Source: Limnomonas spitsbergensis
Taxonomy: Eukaryota > Chlorophyta > Chlorophyceae > Chlamydomonadales
DNA length: 64,000 nt
Reading direction: 5' to 3'
NCBI GenBank assembly: GCA_037349105.1
Contig: JAYJMM010000042.1
Span: 1,715,501 to 1,779,500 of the forward strand
In this document: positions 59,501 to 64,000 of the stretch, one piece after another
How the letters are laid out: each line of letters opens with the position of its first letter
How positions within the stretch are numbered: position 1 is the stretch's first letter
Program-made: the position numbers and the translations under genes
The notes under the pieces: generated by a model
Told to the model about the DNA's origin: nothing
Database searches by the model: none
The model's input: the letters and a program-made list of their open reading frames with translations, nothing else

Positions 59501-62500
59501 TCGGCATCGGCATCGGCATCGGCATCGGCATCGGCATCGGCATCGGCATCGGCATCGGCATCGGCATCGGCATCGGCATCGGCATCGGCATCGGCATCGG
59601 CATCGGCATCGGCATCGGCATCGGCATCGGCATCGGCATCGGCATCGGCATCGGCATCGGCATCGGCATCGGCATCGGCATCGGCATCGGCATCGGCATC
59701 GGCATCGGCATCGGCATCGGCATCGGCATCGGCATCGGCATCGGCATCGGCATCGGCATCGGCATCGGCATCGGCATCGGCATCGGCATCGGCATCGGCA
59801 TCGGCATCGGCATCGGCATCGGCATCGGCATCGGCATCGGCATCGGCATCGGCATCGGCATCGGCATCGGCATCGGCATCGGCATCGGCATCGGCATCGG
59901 CATCGGCATCGGCATCGGCATCGGCATCGGCATCGGCATCGGCATCGGCATCGGCATCGGCATCGGCATCGGCATCGGCATCGGCATCGGCATCGGCATC
60001 GGCATCGGCATCGGCATCGGCATCGGCATCGGCATCGGCATCGGCATCGGCATCGGCATCGGCATCGGCATCGGCATCGGCATCGGCATCGGCATCGGCA
60101 TCGGCATCGGCATCGGCATCGGCATCGGCATCGGCATCGGCATCGGCATCGGCATCGGCATCGGCATCGGCATCGGCATCGGCATCGGCATCGGCATCGG
60201 CATCGGCATCGGCATCGGCATCGGCATCGGCATCGGCATCGGCATCGGCATCGGCATCGGCATCGGCATCGGCATCGGCATCGGCATCGGCATCGGCATC
60301 GGCATCGGCATCGGCATCGGCATCGGCATCGGCATCGGCATCGGCATCGGCATCGGCATCGGCATCGGCATCGGCATCGGCATCGGCATCGGCATCGGCA
60401 TCGGCATCGGCATCGGCATCGGCATCGGCATCGGCATCGGCATCGGCATCGGCATCGGCATCGGCATCGGCATCGGCATCGGCATCGGCATCGGCATCGG
60501 CATCGGCATCGGCATCGGCATCGGCATCGGCATCGGCATCGGCATCGGCATCGGCATCGGCATCGGCATCGGCATCGGCATCGGCATCGGCATCGGCATC
60601 GGCATCGGCATCGGCATCGGCATCGGCATCGGCATCGGCATCGGCATCGGCATCGGCATCGGCATCGGCATCGGCATCGGCATCGGCATCGGCATCGGCA
60701 TCGGCATCGGCATCGGCATCGGCATCGGCATCGGCATCGGCATCGGCATCGGCATCGGCATCGGCATCGGCATCGGCATCGGCATCGGCATCGGCATCGG
60801 CATCGGCATCGGCATCGGCATCGGCATCGGCATCGGCATCGGCATCGGCATCGGCATCGGCATCGGCATCGGCATCGGCATCGGCATCGGCATCGGCATC
60901 GGCATCGGCATCGGCATCGGCATCGGCATCGGCATCGGCATCGGCATCGGCATCGGCATCGGCATCGGCATCGGCATCGGCATCGGCATCGGCATCGGCA
61001 TCGGCATCGGCATCGGCATCGGCATCGGCATCGGCATCGGCATCGGCATCGGCATCGGCATCGGCATCGGCATCGGCATCGGCATCGGCATCGGCATCGG
61101 CATCGGCATCGGCATCGGCATCGGCATCGGCATCGGCATCGGCATCGGCATCGGCATCGGCATCGGCATCGGCATCGGCATCGGCATCGGCATCGGCATC
61201 GGCATCGGCATCGGCATCGGCATCGGCATCGGCATCGGCATCGGCATCGGCATCGGCATCGGCATCGGCATCGGCATCGGCATCGGCATCGGCATCGGCA
61301 TCGGCATCGGCATCGGCATCGGCATCGGCATCGGCATCGGCATCGGCATCGGCATCGGCATCGGCATCGGCATCGGCATCGGCATCGGCATCGGCATCGG
61401 CATCGGCATCGGCATCGGCATCGGCATCGGCATCGGCATCGGCATCGGCATCGGCATCGGCATCGGCATCGGCATCGGCATCGGCATCGGCATCGGCATC
61501 GGCATCGGCATCGGCATCGGCATCGGCATCGGCATCGGCATCGGCATCGGCATCGGCATCGGCATCGGCATCGGCATCGGCATCGGCATCGGCATCGGCA
61601 TCGGCATCGGCATCGGCATCGGCATCGGCATCGGCATCGGCATCGGCATCGGCATCGGCATCGGCATCGGCATCGGCATCGGCATCGGCATCGGCATCGG
61701 CATCGGCATCGGCATCGGCATCGGCATCGGCATCGGCATCGGCATCGGCATCGGCATCGGCATCGGCATCGGCATCGGCATCGGCATCGGCATCGGCATC
61801 GGCATCGGCATCGGCATCGGCATCGGCATCGGCATCGGCATCGGCATCGGCATCGGCATCGGCATCGGCATCGGCATCGGCATCGGCATCGGCATCGGCA
61901 TCGGCATCGGCATCGGCATCGGCATCGGCATCGGCATCGGCATCGGCATCGGCATCGGCATCGGCATCGGCATCGGCATCGGCATCGGCATCGGCATCGG
62001 CATCGGCATCGGCATCGGCATCGGCATCGGCATCGGCATCGGCATCGGCATCGGCATCGGCATCGGCATCGGCATCGGCATCGGCATCGGCATCGGCATC
62101 GGCATCGGCATCGGCATCGGCATCGGCATCGGCATCGGCATCGGCATCGGCATCGGCATCGGCATCGGCATCGGCATCGGCATCGGCATCGGCATCGGCA
62201 TCGGCATCGGCATCGGCATCGGCATCGGCATCGGCATCGGCATCGGCATCGGCATCGGCATCGGCATCGGCATCGGCATCGGCATCGGCATCGGCATCGG
62301 CATCGGCATCGGCATCGGCATCGGCATCGGCATCGGCATCGGCATCGGCATCGGCATCGGCATCGGCATCGGCATCGGCATCGGCATCGGCATCGGCATC
62401 GGCATCGGCATCGGCATCGGCATCGGCATCGGCATCGGCATCGGCATCGGCATCGGCATCGGCATCGGCATCGGCATCGGCATCGGCATCGGCATCGGCA

Positions 62501-64000
62501 TCGGCATCGGCATCGGCATCGGCATCGGCATCGGCATCGGCATCGGCATCGGCATCGGCATCGGCATCGGCATCGGCATCGGCATCGGCATCGGCATCGG
62601 CATCGGCATCGGCATCGGCATCGGCATCGGCATCGGCATCGGCATCGGCATCGGCATCGGCATCGGCATCGGCATCGGCATCGGCATCGGCATCGGCATC
62701 GGCATCGGCATCGGCATCGGCATCGGCATCGGCATCGGCATCGGCATCGGCATCGGCATCGGCATCGGCATCGGCATCGGCATCGGCATCGGCATCGGCA
62801 TCGGCATCGGCATCGGCATCGGCATCGGCATCGGCATCGGCATCGGCATCGGCATCGGCATCGGCATCGGCATCGGCATCGGCATCGGCATCGGCATCGG
62901 CATCGGCATCGGCATCGGCATCGGCATCGGCATCGGCATCGGCATCGGCATCGGCATCGGCATCGGCATCGGCATCGGCATCGGCATCGGCATCGGCATC
63001 GGCATCGGCATCGGCATCGGCATCGGCATCGGCATCGGCATCGGCATCGGCATCGGCATCGGCATCGGCATCGGCATCGGCATCGGCATCGGCATCGGCA
63101 TCGGCATCGGCATCGGCATCGGCATCGGCATCGGCATCGGCATCGGCATCGGCATCGGCATCGGCATCGGCATCGGCATCGGCATCGGCATCGGCATCGG
63201 CATCGGCATCGGCATCGGCATCGGCATCGGCATCGGCATCGGCATCGGCATCGGCATCGGCATCGGCATCGGCATCGGCATCGGCATCGGCATCGGCATC
63301 GGCATCGGCATCGGCATCGGCATCGGCATCGGCATCGGCATCGGCATCGGCATCGGCATCGGCATCGGCATCGGCATCGGCATCGGCATCGGCATCGGCA
63401 TCGGCATCGGCATCGGCATCGGCATCGGCATCGGCATCGGCATCGGCATCGGCATCGGCATCGGCATCGGCATCGGCATCGGCATCGGCATCGGCATCGG
63501 CATCGGCATCGGCATCGGCATCGGCATCGGCATCGGCATCGGCATCGGCATCGGCATCGGCATCGGCATCGGCATCGGCATCGGCATCGGCATCTGGCAT
63601 CGGCATCGGCATCGGCATCGGCATCGGCATCGGCATCGGCATCGGCATCGGCATCGGCATCGGCATCGGCATCGGCATCGGCATCGGCATCGGCATCGGC
63701 ATCGGCATCGGCATCGGCATCGGCATCGGCATCGGCATCGGCATCGGCATCGGCATCGGCATCGGCATCGGCATCGGCATCGGCATCGGCATCGGCATCG
63801 GCATCGGCATCGGCATCGGCATCGGCATCGGCATCGGCATCGGCATCGGCATCGGCATCGGCATCGGCATCGGCATCGGCATCGGCATCGGCATCGGCAT
63901 CGGCATCGGCATCGGCATCGGCATCGGCATCGGCATCGGCATCGGCATCGGCATCGGCATCGGCATCGGCATCGGCATCGGCATCGGCATCGGCATCGGC
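50523..64000. repeat. 13.5-kb hexanucleotide satellite (GGCATC)n, reaching the window end
   Basis: About 2,246 copies of GGCATC. I find about ten register breaks: loss of one G (CATCGCATCGG) near 50961, 52909, 53472, 54346, 54514, 55300 and 57031; losses near 51487 and 52487; and an inserted T near 63595. Between about 57035 and 63590 (6.5 kb) I see no interruption. The three minus-strand frames read Met-Pro, Arg-Cys and Asp-Ala dipeptides, so frames of 1,615, 4,375 and 4,493 codons arise by periodicity and are not genes. The unit is not a telomere repeat known in green algae (TTTAGGG or TTTTAGGG). Confidence 0.98.

Noticed and set aside
50450..63996. Minus-strand open frames of 1,615, 4,375 and 4,493 codons (Met-Pro, Arg-Cys, Asp-Ala repeats)
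   Set aside because: They are translations of the GGCATC satellite. The unit is two codons long and contains no stop in any frame, so length carries no coding evidence; the frame changes occur only at indels.
50523..64000. Telomere at the window end
   Set aside because: The GGCATC unit does not resemble TTAGGG-type repeats, and the array is much longer than typical algal telomeres. A subtelomeric satellite remains possible.

Overview
This is eukaryotic nuclear DNA. It is GC-rich, its genes are cut into many short exons with GT-AG junctions, and its introns are full of minisatellites. The gene content (a RAP-domain protein with OPR/FASTK-like repeats, a chlorophyte-type Ty3 chromovirus, the C-terminus of an algal RT element) points to a chlamydomonadalean green alga. 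An 11-bp TGAACTGTAGC satellite makes me think of Haematococcus, but that species-level guess is from memory and unverified.

Layout. (1) 708-15025, plus strand: a split gene with an acidic/basic N-terminal region, helical OPR/FASTK-like repeats and a C-terminal RAP domain; its 5' end is not seen and two joins are unresolved. Its introns carry tandem arrays, several of which are copies of the exon-intron junctions themselves. (2) 15026-19757: mostly non-coding, with a 0.78-kb 11-mer array, several palindromes and a possible minus-strand gene fragment near 18.7-19.4 kb. (3) 19758-24561, plus strand: a six-exon gene for a protein with four dsRNA-binding-like domains, two of them in duplicated exons. 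(4) 25264-34017: a decayed Ty3/gypsy chromovirus on the minus strand with a Dam-methyltransferase-like domain ahead of its protease, plus an apparently identical 1.7-kb partial copy beside it. (5) 36418-45552, minus strand: a ten-exon, 852-residue kinase-like protein whose catalytic-loop Asp is Asn. One intron holds a fragment resembling the 3' end of mitochondrial small-subunit rRNA. (6) 45.6-50.5 kb: hairpin elements and retroelement debris. (7) 50523-64000 (window end): about 13.5 kb of a nearly pure hexanucleotide, GGCATC.

The three host genes show no common pathway. The RAP protein probably acts on organelle RNA and the dsRBD protein on double-stranded RNA; the kinase-like protein may be a pseudokinase. 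The exon models of the dsRBD and kinase genes keep reading phase from ATG to stop. The giant ORFs in the hexamer and minisatellite arrays are by-products of periodicity and are not annotated as genes.
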